Positions 7,735 to 18,137 of a stretch of 64,000 bases of DNA are shown here, piece after piece. Below the pieces are notes generated by a model. The model was not told where the DNA came from. It was given only the letters and a program-made list of their open reading frames with translations, and searched no databases. The DNA is from Methylobacterium sp. DB0501. Lineage in GTDB: Bacteria; Pseudomonadota; Alphaproteobacteria; Rhizobiales; Beijerinckiaceae. The DNA lies in contig NZ_JAAKGV010000016.1 of the NCBI RefSeq assembly GCF_011043735.1, positions 124,001 through 188,000 on the forward strand. Direction: 5' to 3'. A program made the translations under genes and the position numbers. How positions within the stretch are numbered: position 1 is the stretch's first letter; each line of letters starts with the position of its first letter.

Positions 7735-8727
7735 TCAGTTCGAGCGCCGCGACAGCGAGACCGCGTAGGCCGGCGAGCGGATCGCGAACATCGGGTCGTC
7801 GGCCGGGCCGGCGATGCCCTCGGGCAGGTCGACCACCGGATCGAAGGTGGCGGCGTCGCAGGTGGAATCGGGCTCGATGCCGGTGATCGCCAGGGTGCCG
7901 AGGGTGCGCGTCCGGCGCTCCTCCGGCAGGTCCGCGGTGGCGTCGGTCGTCGGGTCGCCCGGTTCGGGCAGGATCGCCACCAGATCGAACTTCGCCGGGC
8001 CGCGGGCCAGCCGCTCCTTCAGCTCGTCGGCGTAGAAGCTGTCGGGCTTGACCTTCAGCTCGTCGTCGGAGAGCGTCGCCTTGTCGGCGGCGACCAACTT
8101 GAGCCGGGCCTTGGTCGCCTCGCCCTTGGCGTTGGTCAGCGTGTAGGTGTGCACCGCCCAGTAATCGGTGCCCGCGAAGCTCGCCGGCACCGGCCGCGCG
8201 TTGAGCCACGCCGCCTGGCGGCCGGTCTCCGGGTTCTTCGCCGCGAAGGCCTTGATCTTCTCCGGGTCCGGCTTGCCGTCCGGGCCGGGCGCCCGGACCT
8301 GCAGGAATTCGAGCAGCTGCGCCGGGGTCCTCGTCGAGAAGACCGGGGCGGAGATGACCACGAAGGTCATGTCGCCGGCCGGGTCCTGCATCCGCATCGC
8401 GAATCCGCGGGTGGTCGGCTTGGTCTTGTCCGAGACCTTCGGGTTGCCGCCGCCCATCGAGAAGCGGGCGGTGACCGGCACGGGCATGGCCGGGTCGGAT
8501 TTGCCGAATTGCGGTGCCTTCGACAGGCTCGCCGCGTCGGCGGCCGGCGTGAACTGACCCTTGAGGCAGACGCCCTTGGCGCCGCTCGCCCGCACCCCCT
8601 TGTGGTTCCCGCTGACGGCGAATTGCAGGGCCACGATGGCGCCGGGATCGACCTCCTCGGCGGATACGGGCGCGGCGAGGGAGGCCAGCACCGCGGCGCT
8701 GGCCAGAAGGGGGAGGGACCGGATCAT
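7735..8727 (-). CDS. Secreted catalase-related haem peroxidase lacking the distal histidine
   Basis: 330 aa with a 23-residue signal peptide (MIRSLPLLASAAVLASLAAP...AEE), so it is probably periplasmic. It matches the small catalase-related (SrpA-type) family: GVCLKGQFTPA near the N terminus, the RFSMGGGNPKVSDKT loop, TRGFAMRM, and the C-terminal proximal motif DPMFAIRSPAYAVSLSRR carrying the haem-ligand Tyr. Members usually read RxxHAKG at the distal site. Here the codons give RASGAKG, with Gly in place of the distal His, so normal peroxide cleavage is doubtful. It is a single gene on the minus strand, upstream of the glycosyltransferase operon by 151 bases. It might instead bind haem or carry out another oxidation. 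Confidence 0.88.
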   Translation of the reverse strand: MIRSLPLLASAAVLASLAAPVSAEEVDPGAIVALQFAVSGNHKGVRASGAKGVCLKGQFTPAADAASLSKAPQFGKSDPAMPVPVTARFSMGGGNPKVSDKTKPTTRGFAMRMQDPAGDMTFVVISAPVFSTRTPAQLLEFLQVRAPGPDGKPDPEKIKAFAAKNPETGRQAAWLNARPVPASFAGTDYWAVHTYTLTNAKGEATKARLKLVAADKATLSDDELKVKPDSFYADELKERLARGPAKFDLVAILPEPGDPTTDATADLPEERRTRTLGTLAITGIEPDSTCDAATFDPVVDLPEGIAGPADDPMFAIRSPAYAVSLSRRSN

Positions 8728-8831
8728 GGGGGGCGCTTCCTCGATCTTATCGAGGGTGACTTTGAATTGCGGGCAACTTTATTGCAAGAGTGATTCCAGG
8801 CCGTATCCGGGCCGTTTCCGGCCCCCCGCGA

Positions 8832-10073
8832 TCAGGCGACCTGGCGCCCGCCCCGGCAGGCGGCGACGGCCGTCGCGAGGCGGCGCATCCCCTCGTCCAG
8901 CCGCTCCGGCGGGTTGAGGGTGAAGTTGAGCCGCATCCCCCGCCGGTTCGCCCCGGTCGCGTCGAAGACGCTGCTCGGCGAGTAGCAGATCCCGGCCGCC
9001 AGGGCGTGGGGCAGCAAGGCGTCGGTGTCGAGGGCCGGATCCCTGGCCAGCGCCCAGACGAACATGCCGCCGACCGGCACCTCCCAGTCGAACCAGTCGC
9101 AGAGGTGGGTGGCGAGCGCCGCGCAGAGCGCGTCCCGGCGGCTCCGGTACAGGGCGACGAGCGCCGGCTGGATCTCGTCGACGAGGCCCGTCTCGATCGC
9201 CGCCAGGGCGACGCGCTGGGTCACGCCGCTGGTGCAGAGGTCCGAGCCCTGCTTGGCGAGCGTCAGCGCCTCGATCATCTCGGGTGCCGCGACGATCCAG
9301 CCGACGCGCAGGCCCGGCGCGATCTCCTTCGAGAGCGTGCCCATGTAGATCACCGGGCCGGCATAGGGCTCGCCCGGCGCCGCTTGCGCCGACAGCTCGA
9401 TCAGCCGCGGCAGCGTCGCGCCGTCATAGTGCAGCGTGCCGTAGGGATCGTCCTCGACGAGCCAGGTCCCGGTCCGGTGCGCCGCCGCGACGAGGGCCCG
9501 GCGCGTCGCGAGATCGACGAGGCGGCCGGTCGGGTTCGAGAAGTTCGGCACCGCGTAGGCGAATTGCGCGCCTGCCAGGGCCTCCTGCGGGTCGAAGCCC
9601 GGCGCATCCAGCACGAGGTTGCGGAACGACGGCGCGCGCGGGCGCCAGGCATCGAGGGCGCCGAGATAGGTCGGGAACTGGCCGGCGATCAGGCCGCCCT
9701 CGTCCAGCAGCACCTTGCCGATGAGGTCGAGGCCCTGCATCCCGGAGGTGGTCACCAGCACGTTGGCCCGCGTCAGCGGCAGGGCCGCGGAGCTGAAGCG
9801 GCGCGCGATGGCGTCGCGCAGGGGCGCCAGACCCTCGATCGGCCCGTAGCCCAGCGCCTCGCCCGGATGCTCGGCCACCGCCCGGCGGGCGAACTCGGCG
9901 AGCCGCCCGGTCGGGAAGATCTTTGGGTCGGGCAGGCCGCCGCCGAGGTTGATGAGACCCGGGATCGCGCCGGCGGACAGGAAGGTGCGGGTGACCTGGT
10001 TCGTCGTGCCCATCCACCGGGCGAAGGCCGGCCGCGTCGCGGTGCGGGCGGACGGGGAGGGGGACGGCACCAT
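8832..10073 (-). CDS. PLP-dependent aminotransferase, class I/II (LysN/MocR-catalytic type)
   Basis: 413 aa. Fold-type I aminotransferase: the GGLPDPKIFP entry loop, VPNFSNPTGR, DDPYG at 208-212 and the Schiff-base lysine Lys249 in GTLSKEIAPGLRVGW are all present. This subgroup includes 2-aminoadipate and aromatic or branched-chain amino acid aminotransferases; the substrate is not readable. The start is the ATG at 10073, which gives the usual family length. It lies 93 bases downstream of the peptide ABC ATPase gene on the same strand, and is probably the last gene of that import operon, converting imported amino acids to 2-oxo acids. Confidence 0.88.
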   Translation of the reverse strand: MVPSPSPSARTATRPAFARWMGTTNQVTRTFLSAGAIPGLINLGGGLPDPKIFPTGRLAEFARRAVAEHPGEALGYGPIEGLAPLRDAIARRFSSAALPLTRANVLVTTSGMQGLDLIGKVLLDEGGLIAGQFPTYLGALDAWRPRAPSFRNLVLDAPGFDPQEALAGAQFAYAVPNFSNPTGRLVDLATRRALVAAAHRTGTWLVEDDPYGTLHYDGATLPRLIELSAQAAPGEPYAGPVIYMGTLSKEIAPGLRVGWIVAAPEMIEALTLAKQGSDLCTSGVTQRVALAAIETGLVDEIQPALVALYRSRRDALCAALATHLCDWFDWEVPVGGMFVWALARDPALDTDALLPHALAAGICYSPSSVFDATGANRRGMRLNFTLNPPERLDEGMRRLATAVAACRGGRQVA

Positions 10074-10166
10074 GGGCTCGGCTCTCAGTGCGGGGTGAAC
10101 CCGGGAACGGTGTCCCGGGTGATTCCGATCCTCTACCACCGGCCGCGCGACGGTGCCGTGCCCGCG

Positions 10167-11783
<1,617 letters not shown>

Positions 11784-11879
11784 CTCTGCCCCTTGGGTGT
11801 CCGGTGCGCGGGCCGGCTCAACCGGATGAAGTCTTGCCGGGAATGTCGTCGGTCTATCGACAGTCGTCATGCCCTCTGC

Positions 11880-12021
11880 GTCATCCCGGGGCTCGGCGAA
11901 GACGAGAACCCGGGATCCATGACCGCTGACAGTGCCGGATGAGGCGACCGGCGTTCCGCCTCTTCCTGAAACGCCAGCGGTCATGGATCCCGGGTTCCGC
12001 TGCGCGGCCCCGGGACGATGA
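11880..12021. repeat. Palindromic repeat, family 1 (long form, about 142 bp)
   Basis: Two imperfect arms of about 47 bases (11880-11928 and 11975-12021) face each other around a 46-base centre, all between the peptidase and ATPase genes of the peptide operon. The arms share the CCCGGG and GGATCCATGACCGCTG blocks. Length and organisation match the copy at 56510-56651. No coding capacity is visible. Lying inside an operon, it may form an mRNA hairpin that changes expression of the downstream ATPase. Confidence 0.8.
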
Positions 12022-12068
12022 GGAGGGTGTCGAGGCCGCGTCCAGAGCCGACAGCCGTCGCCTGGCTC

Positions 12069-13538
12069 TCAAGCCGCCGCCTTGCGCCCGGCCAGGACCG
12101 CCGGCCCGGTCTCGCCGAGGTCCCAGAACAGTCCCGCCATCAGCCCCAGCGCCTCGCGGGTCGAAGAGCCCAGCAGGTGCTCGTCCGGCGCGTGCTGCGA
12201 GCAGGCCGGGTAGGAATGCGGCACCCACAAGGTCGGCAGGCCGAGGATCTCCGAGAAGGCGTCGTTCGGCAGCGAGCCGCCGAGATTCGGCAGCAGGGCC
12301 GGACGCTTGCCCGTGCTCGCCGCGATCGAGGCCAGCGCCCACTCCACCCACGGATCCTCGACGGGAAGACGGGTGGCGCGAAACACCTCGGTGCGGGTCT
12401 CCCGCACCTCGACCATGGGAAAGCCGTTCTCGTCGAGGTGGCGGCGGATCGCCGGCAGCAGCCCCTGCCAGTCGGTGCCGACGACGAAGCGCAGCTGCAT
12501 CGTCGCCTTGGCGGAGGGCGGTACGGCGTTCTGCGGTCCGTCCGGGTCGCCGCACTTGAAGGCCAGGACCTCCAGGGTGTTCCAGGCGAAGACCCGCTCG
12601 GCCGGGGACAGGCCCGGCTCGCCCCAGCCCTCGTCGATCGCCGGCGCGTTCGGATCGCCCCCGACCGTGATGTCGGCGAGCGCCGCGCGCACGCCCTCGG
12701 GGATCGCCGGCGGGCGAAGGGCGTCGAGGAGGATGCGGCCCTGCCCGTCGACGAGGCTCGCGATGGCGCTCGCCAGCACCGTGCCGGGATTGCGCAGGAG
12801 CCCGCCCCAATTGCCCGAATGGTGGCCGCCCTCGCGCAAGGCAACCACCAGCTCGAAGGTATAGCCGCCGCGCGAGCCCAGGAACATCGTCGGCCGCGCC
12901 GCCTCGATCCGCGGCCCGTCGGAGGCGATGAGGAGATCGGATTCCAGCGCCGCTCCTTCCGCCCGGCAGACCTCGCGCAGGCCCGGCGAGCCGGCCTCCT
13001 CGCCCATCTCGATCAGCAGCTTGACGTTGAAGCCGAGCTGGCCGCCGCGGGCCTGCATCACCGCCGCGAGCGCGCCGAGGTTGATCAGATGCTGGCCCTT
13101 GTTGTCGGCGGTGCCGCGGCCGTACCAGCGCTCGCCCTCGACCGTGACGCTAAGCGGGTGCAGGCCCTCGCGCCACTGCTCGGGGTAGTTCCGCACCGTG
13201 TCGCCGTGGCCGTAGGTGAGCATCGTCGGCAGGGCGTCGCCCTCGTGCCGCGTGGCGATCAGGAACGGCCCGGCCCCCGGCTTCGGGTTGTCGACGATCC
13301 GGGTCTCGAAGCCGAGCCGCGACACCAGGGGGATCATGAACCGGTCGAGATAGGCGGCGAGCGCCGGTCCCTGGCCCGGGGCCTGGCTCTCGGTCGGCAG
13401 CCCGACCGCCTCGCGGAGCACGGCGAGGAAGTCGCCGTCGTCGAAATGCCGGTGGGCCAGTGCGATGGCGTCGCGTCGCGACATGGGGGGGATTTCGTCG
13501 CTTCGCGACATGGAGGGGGTTTCGTCGCTTCGCGACAT
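12069..13538 (-). CDS. M20 family metallopeptidase
   Basis: 489 aa by the first ATG, M20/M25/M40 zinc peptidase. Metal and catalytic residues appear in TYGHGDTV, GRGTADNKGQ and the MGEEAGSPG pair, and the C-terminal His is in WVPHSYPACSQHAPDE. The N terminus is unusual: three near-identical 27-base units each begin with ATGTCGCGA, giving MSRSDETPS-MSRSDEIPP-MSRRDAIAL. Family similarity starts only with the third Met (13484), so that may be the real start. It is set between the permease DppC-like gene and the ATPase gene of a peptide importer, so it probably cleaves the imported peptides or acyl-amino acids in the cytoplasm. Confidence 0.92.
   Translation of the reverse strand: MSRSDETPSMSRSDEIPPMSRRDAIALAHRHFDDGDFLAVLREAVGLPTESQAPGQGPALAAYLDRFMIPLVSRLGFETRIVDNPKPGAGPFLIATRHEGDALPTMLTYGHGDTVRNYPEQWREGLHPLSVTVEGERWYGRGTADNKGQHLINLGALAAVMQARGGQLGFNVKLLIEMGEEAGSPGLREVCRAEGAALESDLLIASDGPRIEAARPTMFLGSRGGYTFELVVALREGGHHSGNWGGLLRNPGTVLASAIASLVDGQGRILLDALRPPAIPEGVRAALADITVGGDPNAPAIDEGWGEPGLSPAERVFAWNTLEVLAFKCGDPDGPQNAVPPSAKATMQLRFVVGTDWQGLLPAIRRHLDENGFPMVEVRETRTEVFRATRLPVEDPWVEWALASIAASTGKRPALLPNLGGSLPNDAFSEILGLPTLWVPHSYPACSQHAPDEHLLGSSTREALGLMAGLFWDLGETGPAVLAGRKAAA
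13482..13538 (-). repeat. 27-bp tandem repeat duplicating a start codon
   Basis: Two full 27-base units and the first part of a third are stacked head to tail at the 5' end of the M20 peptidase gene. Each carries an in-frame ATG followed by TCGCGA. The units differ by a few bases. The first two ATGs probably arose by slippage or duplication of the true start. Confidence 0.75.
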
Positions 13539-13641
13539 GGAGAAGGACTTTCCGTACGCGTGTGGAAGGGGTGGATGTTAGTTCCTGACCACCGATCGAT
13601 GGAAGCCTGGCCGGCGCCGTTTCATCCCGCCGGACATACCC

Positions 13642-14574
13642 TCAATTCCGCCCCTCCGGCGCGGTGATGTCGCGCACGCCGTCGCCGAGCAGGTTGATGC
13701 CGAGCACCAGGACCAGCAGCGCCACGCCCGGGATGGTGATGACCCAGGGCTGGAAGAACATGTACGGCTTGCCCTCGGCGATCATCAGCCCCCAGGACGG
13801 CAGCGGCGGCTGCACGCCGAGGCCGAGGAAGGACAAGGCCGCCTCGAGCAGGATCGCGTGCGCCATCTCGAGCGTCGCCACCACGATCAGGGCGTTGAGG
13901 ATGTTGGGCAGGATCTCCTGGGCGAGGATCCGCACCGGCCCGAAGCCCGCGGCTTTTGCCGCGGCGACGAAGTCCTGGGCCCGCACCTGCCGGGTCGCCG
14001 CGCGGGTGACCACGGCGAAGCGGTCCCAGAGCAGCAGGCCCAGCACCAGCACCACGACTTTCAGCGATCCGCCGACCAGCGAGGCCATGGCGAGCGCCAC
14101 CAGCACCACCGGCAGGGCGAGCCGGGTGGTGACGACGTAGCTCACCACCGCGTCGACGCGGCCGCCGTAATAGCCGGCGAGCACCCCGAGCGCGGTGCCG
14201 ATCACCCCCGAGATCAGGGCGGCCGAGAGGCCGATCAGCAGCGAGATCTGGCTGCCATAGATCAGGCGGCTCAGGTAGTCGCGCCCGAGCTTGTCGGTGC
14301 CGAGCCAATGCTCGGCGCTGCCCTTGGCGTGCCAGAACGGCGGGATCAGCCGGCGCGATACGTCCTGGGCGTAAGGGTCGTGCGGGGCGATGAGCGGCGC
14401 GGCGAGCGCCGCGAGCACGATGATGCCGACGATGCCGGCCCCGATCAGGAAGCCGCCATGCGACAGCCCGCGCCGGAGCGCGATGGCGGCCGGCGAGCGC
14501 GCCGGGGGCAGGACGATCTCGGCAGAGGGCGCGGCTGTTGCCGGAGCGAGAGGGGCGGCGGGCCGGACGGTCAT
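13642..14574 (-). CDS. Peptide ABC transporter permease (DppC type)
   Basis: 310 aa. A 40-residue Ala/Pro-rich cytoplasmic tail precedes the first membrane helix (GFLIGAGIVGIIVLAALAAP). The DppC-specific periplasmic motif HWLGTDKLGRDYLSRLIYG follows, then five more helices, with the ATPase-docking EAA loop AAAKAAGFGPVRILAQEILP. The start codon overlaps the stop of the DppB-type gene by four bases. It forms the inner-membrane channel with that protein. Confidence 0.94.
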   Translation of the reverse strand: MTVRPAAPLAPATAAPSAEIVLPPARSPAAIALRRGLSHGGFLIGAGIVGIIVLAALAAPLIAPHDPYAQDVSRRLIPPFWHAKGSAEHWLGTDKLGRDYLSRLIYGSQISLLIGLSAALISGVIGTALGVLAGYYGGRVDAVVSYVVTTRLALPVVLVALAMASLVGGSLKVVVLVLGLLLWDRFAVVTRAATRQVRAQDFVAAAKAAGFGPVRILAQEILPNILNALIVVATLEMAHAILLEAALSFLGLGVQPPLPSWGLMIAEGKPYMFFQPWVITIPGVALLVLVLGINLLGDGVRDITAPEGRN

Positions 14575-15485
14575 GCGCGCAGCCTCGGATCCAGGAGGGC
14601 GTTGAGGAGGTCGGCGGCGAGCGTGAGCGCGATGTAGATCATCGCCAGCACCAGCACGATCGCCTGGACGACGGGGAAGTCGTTGCGGGCGATCGATTCC
14701 CAGGCGAGCTGGCCGAGACCCTGGAGCGAGAACACCGCCTCGATCACGATCGAGCCGCCGAGCATGAAGCCGAACTGCACCGCGGCGAGCGCGATCACCG
14801 GGATCACCGCGTTGCGCAAGGCGTGGCGGATCAGGATCTTGCGCGGGGGCAGACCCTTGGCGCGGGCGGTGCGGACGTAGTCCGAGGACAGGACCTCCAG
14901 CATGCCGTTGCGGGTGAGCCGCATCACCGCCGGCATCGCGTAGTAGCCGAGCGCCACCGCCGGCAGGATGAAGTGCTTCCAGGTCGCGTTCCCGGAGACC
15001 GGCAGCCAGCGCAGGTTGACCGAGAAGATCAGGATCAGGGTGAGGCCGAACCAGAAGCTCGGCATCGCCTGGCCCAGCACCGAGACCGCGAGCGCCGTCC
15101 GGTCGATCCAGGTGTCGCGGTGGAAGGCCGCCAGCACGCCGAGCGGGATCGCCACCAGCAGGGCCACGGCGAGCGCGATCACGCCGAGGGTCAGGGTGAC
15201 GGGGAGCCGGGCGGCGAGCAGGTCGGTCACCTGCTCGGGGAAGTAGAACGAGCGCCCGAAATCGAGGTGCAGCGCCTGCCAGGCCCAGGCGCCGAACTGC
15301 ACCGCCAGCGGCCGGTCGAGCCCGTGCTGGGCGCGGATCGCCGCGATCTGCGCGCCGGTCGCCTCCGGGCCGGCGATGGCGGTGGCGAGGTCGCCCGAGA
15401 GGTGAAGGAGCAGGAAGCTCGCCACCGAGACGGTCAGCGCGACGCCGACCGCCACCAGGATGCGCCGCAGCGCGAAGCGGAGCAT
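14571..15485 (-). CDS. Peptide ABC transporter permease (DppB type)
   Basis: 304 aa, starting at the ATG at 15485, which directly precedes the first membrane helix (FALRRILVAVGVALTVSVAS) as usual for DppB. The extracytoplasmic segment with GLDRPLAVQFGAW and the EAA-type loop RTARAKGLPPRKILIRHALR are present. It lies 10 bases after the stop of the binding-protein gene and overlaps the DppC-type gene by ATGA, so the three are clearly one operon. Confidence 0.94.
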   Translation of the reverse strand: MLRFALRRILVAVGVALTVSVASFLLLHLSGDLATAIAGPEATGAQIAAIRAQHGLDRPLAVQFGAWAWQALHLDFGRSFYFPEQVTDLLAARLPVTLTLGVIALAVALLVAIPLGVLAAFHRDTWIDRTALAVSVLGQAMPSFWFGLTLILIFSVNLRWLPVSGNATWKHFILPAVALGYYAMPAVMRLTRNGMLEVLSSDYVRTARAKGLPPRKILIRHALRNAVIPVIALAAVQFGFMLGGSIVIEAVFSLQGLGQLAWESIARNDFPVVQAIVLVLAMIYIALTLAADLLNALLDPRLRA

Positions 15486-15495
15486 GGCGGCGCCC

Positions 15496-17043
15496 CTATT
15501 TCTTCCACGAGGCCGCGTAGAAGCGCGGCACCTCGTCGGTCTGCGCGGTGAAGGCGAGGTCCGCCGTGAAGGCGTAGTTCGACGGGTAGGAGAACATCGG
15601 CAGCGCGTAGGCCTGGGCACCGATGCGCGTCAGCGCCGCGGCGTATTTCGCCTTGCGGGTGCCCGGATCGGTGCTGGTGTCGCCGGCCTGGAGGTCGGCG
15701 ATCACCGTGGGGTCGCGGGCCAGGTCCTCCTCGCCGCCGCGGAAGTAGATCCCGGTGAAGCCCGAGACGTCGTTGATCGAGAACGAGCCCCAGGTCTGGT
15801 AGCCGATCGAGGTCTTGCCGGCCCGCATCGCGTCGCGCATGGCCGCGTAGCGCAGGTAGTTGAGCTTCGCCCGGATGCCGACGGCGCGCAGGTAGCCGAT
15901 CACCGCCTCGGCATAGTCGCGCTCGCGATAGGCCGAGAGGTCGATGTCGAGGCCGTTGGGGTAGCCGGCCTCCTTGAGCAGCGTCCGCGCCTTGGCCGGG
16001 TCGTAATCGTAGCGCGGCACGCCCTCGTCGGTGCAGCCGAACTGCTCGACGAAGCAGAGCGCGTTCATCACCCGGGAGCCGCCGCGCACTAGGTTGTCGA
16101 CCATCGCCTTGCGGTCGATGGCGTGGGCGATCGCCTGGCGTACCCGCACGTCCTTGAGCGGGGAATTCTCCTGGGCGCGGCCCAGCACGTCGAATTGCAG
16201 GAAGCCGACCCGCATCGTCTCGGCGGAGACCACGGTGAGCGTCGGATCGTTCTTGAGCTGCTCGGCCTGGTCGGTCGGCACGCGCCAGATCCAGTCGACG
16301 CCGCCGGTCATCAATTCGGCCATCCGGCTGTCGCCGTCCGGGATGATGCGGAATTCGAGCTTGCCGATCTTCGCCTTTCCGATCGGGCTGCCCGGCCAGT
16401 ACTTCTCGTTGCGCACCATATTCACGCCCTTGCCGCTCTCGGCGGAGACGATGCGGTAGGGACCGGTGCCGACGGGCGCCTTGCTGAAGCCGTCGAGGCC
16501 GACCTTCTTGAAGTAGGCGGCGGGCAGGATCGGGGTCGGGCCCGACAGGTATTCGAGGGCGGCCGGGAACGGCGCCTTGAGAAGGATGCGCACGCTGTGC
16601 GGCCCGGTCACCTCGGTCGACTTCATCCAGTCGACGTTGCCCTTGGTGATGATCCTCGCCTCGGGCGTCAGCACGTAGTTGAACGTGAAGGCGACGTCCT
16701 CGGGCGTCAGGGGATCGCCGTTGTGGAAGGTCACGCCGTCGCGGATGGTGAGGTCGAGGGTGACCGGGTCGACCCAGGTCCAGGCGGTGGCCAGCATCGG
16801 CTGGTGCTCGCCGGTCTTCGGGTCGCGGTAGAGAAGAGTATCCCAGACGTTGCGGGCCAGGATCACCCCCTCGCGGAGGTTGTTGTGGTAGGGGCTCAGG
16901 TTCTCCGGCTCGCTGTCCGAGGCGTAGACCAGGGTGTCGTTGGCCTTGCCGGCCCAGGCCGGGTCCGCCGTCCCGGCGAGGAGGAGACTTGCGAGCGCGA
17001 GGCCCATCTTGCGCATCCGGCCCGCGTCGATCCGTGTCGGCAT
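15496..17043 (-). CDS. Peptide ABC transporter substrate-binding protein, family 5
   Basis: 515 aa, periplasmic binding protein of the SBP_bac_5 (DppA/OppA) family. The signal peptide runs from the ATG at 17043 (MRKMGLALASLLLAGTADPAWA after a short basic leader). YASDSEPENLSPYHNN and TPEDVAFTFNYVL are typical. It is the first gene of the peptide-uptake operon and captures the ligand for the two permeases. The 154-base gap to the divergent LysR gene holds the promoters of both. The ligand class (di/oligopeptide, opine, acyl-amino acid) is not determined. Confidence 0.94.
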   Translation of the reverse strand: MPTRIDAGRMRKMGLALASLLLAGTADPAWAGKANDTLVYASDSEPENLSPYHNNLREGVILARNVWDTLLYRDPKTGEHQPMLATAWTWVDPVTLDLTIRDGVTFHNGDPLTPEDVAFTFNYVLTPEARIITKGNVDWMKSTEVTGPHSVRILLKAPFPAALEYLSGPTPILPAAYFKKVGLDGFSKAPVGTGPYRIVSAESGKGVNMVRNEKYWPGSPIGKAKIGKLEFRIIPDGDSRMAELMTGGVDWIWRVPTDQAEQLKNDPTLTVVSAETMRVGFLQFDVLGRAQENSPLKDVRVRQAIAHAIDRKAMVDNLVRGGSRVMNALCFVEQFGCTDEGVPRYDYDPAKARTLLKEAGYPNGLDIDLSAYRERDYAEAVIGYLRAVGIRAKLNYLRYAAMRDAMRAGKTSIGYQTWGSFSINDVSGFTGIYFRGGEEDLARDPTVIADLQAGDTSTDPGTRKAKYAAALTRIGAQAYALPMFSYPSNYAFTADLAFTAQTDEVPRFYAASWKK

Positions 17044-17154
17044 GTCGGCTCCGTCCCGTCGGGGGCAGCGCGGGCGTCTCACCCGCCGTGTTGCACTGCC
17101 GCAAAATTCACCCTGCCAGGATGTTGCGCAGATCCGATCGCAGCAAGACGAATT

Positions 17155-17162
17155 TATCGATA
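17155..17162. promoter_or_regulatory. Short palindrome in the LysR/peptide operon divergent promoter
   Basis: TATCGATA sits in an AT-rich patch (AATTTATCGATAGGG) between the divergent LysR gene (start 17198) and the binding-protein gene (start 17043). LysR regulators usually bind T-N11-A-type dyads in such gaps. This is a plausible core site only, chosen by position and composition. Confidence 0.25.
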
Positions 17163-17197
17163 GGGTCGTTGCCGAAACGGCAAGGCAGAGGGTTGCG

Positions 17198-18100
17198 ATG
17201 CAGACCACGGCGTTGCGCTACTTCCTGGCGGTGGCCCGCGACGGCACGATCGCGGCGGCCTCGAGCCGGCTCAACGTCGCCCCCTCGGCGATCAGCCGCC
17301 AGATCGCCAACCTGGAGGCCGAGCTCGCCTCCCCGCTCTTCGAGCGCCGGCCGCGCGGCATGGTGCTGAGCCAGGCGGGCGAATTGCTGGCGCGCCACGC
17401 CCATCAGGTGCTGCTGAGCGCCGAGCAGGTGGTCACCGAGATCCAGGAGCTGGAAGGCCTGCGCCGCGGCCTCGTGCGCATCGCCACCACCGAGGCCTTC
17501 GCCATCGACCTCGTGCCCGGCGTGATCACCGCGTTCCACGCCCGCCATCCGGGCATCCGCTTCGAGCTGAGCGCGCTGCCGCCGGGCCAGGTCACCCAGC
17601 GGGTCGTCCAGGGCGAGGCCGATCTCGGGCTGACCTTCAGCCTGGAGCCGTCGGCCGACACCGCGGTGGCCTACCGCACCAGCCTCGACATGGTGGCGTG
17701 CTGCGCCCCCGACCATCCGCTCGCCGGGCGGCGGCTGATCGGTCTGTCCGACCTCGCCGCCTATCCGGTGGCGCTCCTGCCCCGCGACACCACCCTGCGC
17801 ACCATCCTCGACGCGGCCTGCGCGGCGGAGGGCATCGCGATCGAGCCGGTGCTCACCTCGAACGTCCTCTCGGCCATCCTGCCCTTCGTGCGCCGTACGC
17901 GCGGCCTCACCCTGATGTCGTCGATCGTGCTGCAGGGCGAGGGCTGGCGCGACGCGTTCCAGGTGCTGCCGATCCGGTCCGCCCGGAGCCTCGCCCGCAG
18001 CATCGAGATCCAGACCCTGCGCGACCGGCGGCTGCCGCGGGCGGTGCAGGCGTTCCTGGCGGCGCTGGTGGCGGCGTTGCCGCCGTCGCCGGATCGATGA
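17198..18100 (+). CDS. LysR-family transcriptional regulator
   Basis: 300 aa. The N-terminal winged helix-turn-helix (about 3-60; FLAVARDGTIAAASSRLNVAPSAISRQIANLE) is followed by a periplasmic-binding-like effector domain (about 90-295). The ATG at 17198 gives the usual N terminus. It is transcribed away from the peptide-uptake operon across a 154-base gap, the classic LysR layout, so that operon is the likely target and a peptide-derived metabolite the likely effector. This last point is inference. Confidence 0.92.
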   Translation: MQTTALRYFLAVARDGTIAAASSRLNVAPSAISRQIANLEAELASPLFERRPRGMVLSQAGELLARHAHQVLLSAEQVVTEIQELEGLRRGLVRIATTEAFAIDLVPGVITAFHARHPGIRFELSALPPGQVTQRVVQGEADLGLTFSLEPSADTAVAYRTSLDMVACCAPDHPLAGRRLIGLSDLAAYPVALLPRDTTLRTILDAACAAEGIAIEPVLTSNVLSAILPFVRRTRGLTLMSSIVLQGEGWRDAFQVLPIRSARSLARSIEIQTLRDRRLPRAVQAFLAALVAALPPSPDR

Positions 18101-18137
18101 GACGCGGCACTCCCGATCGCGGCGGGCCGGATCCGAC

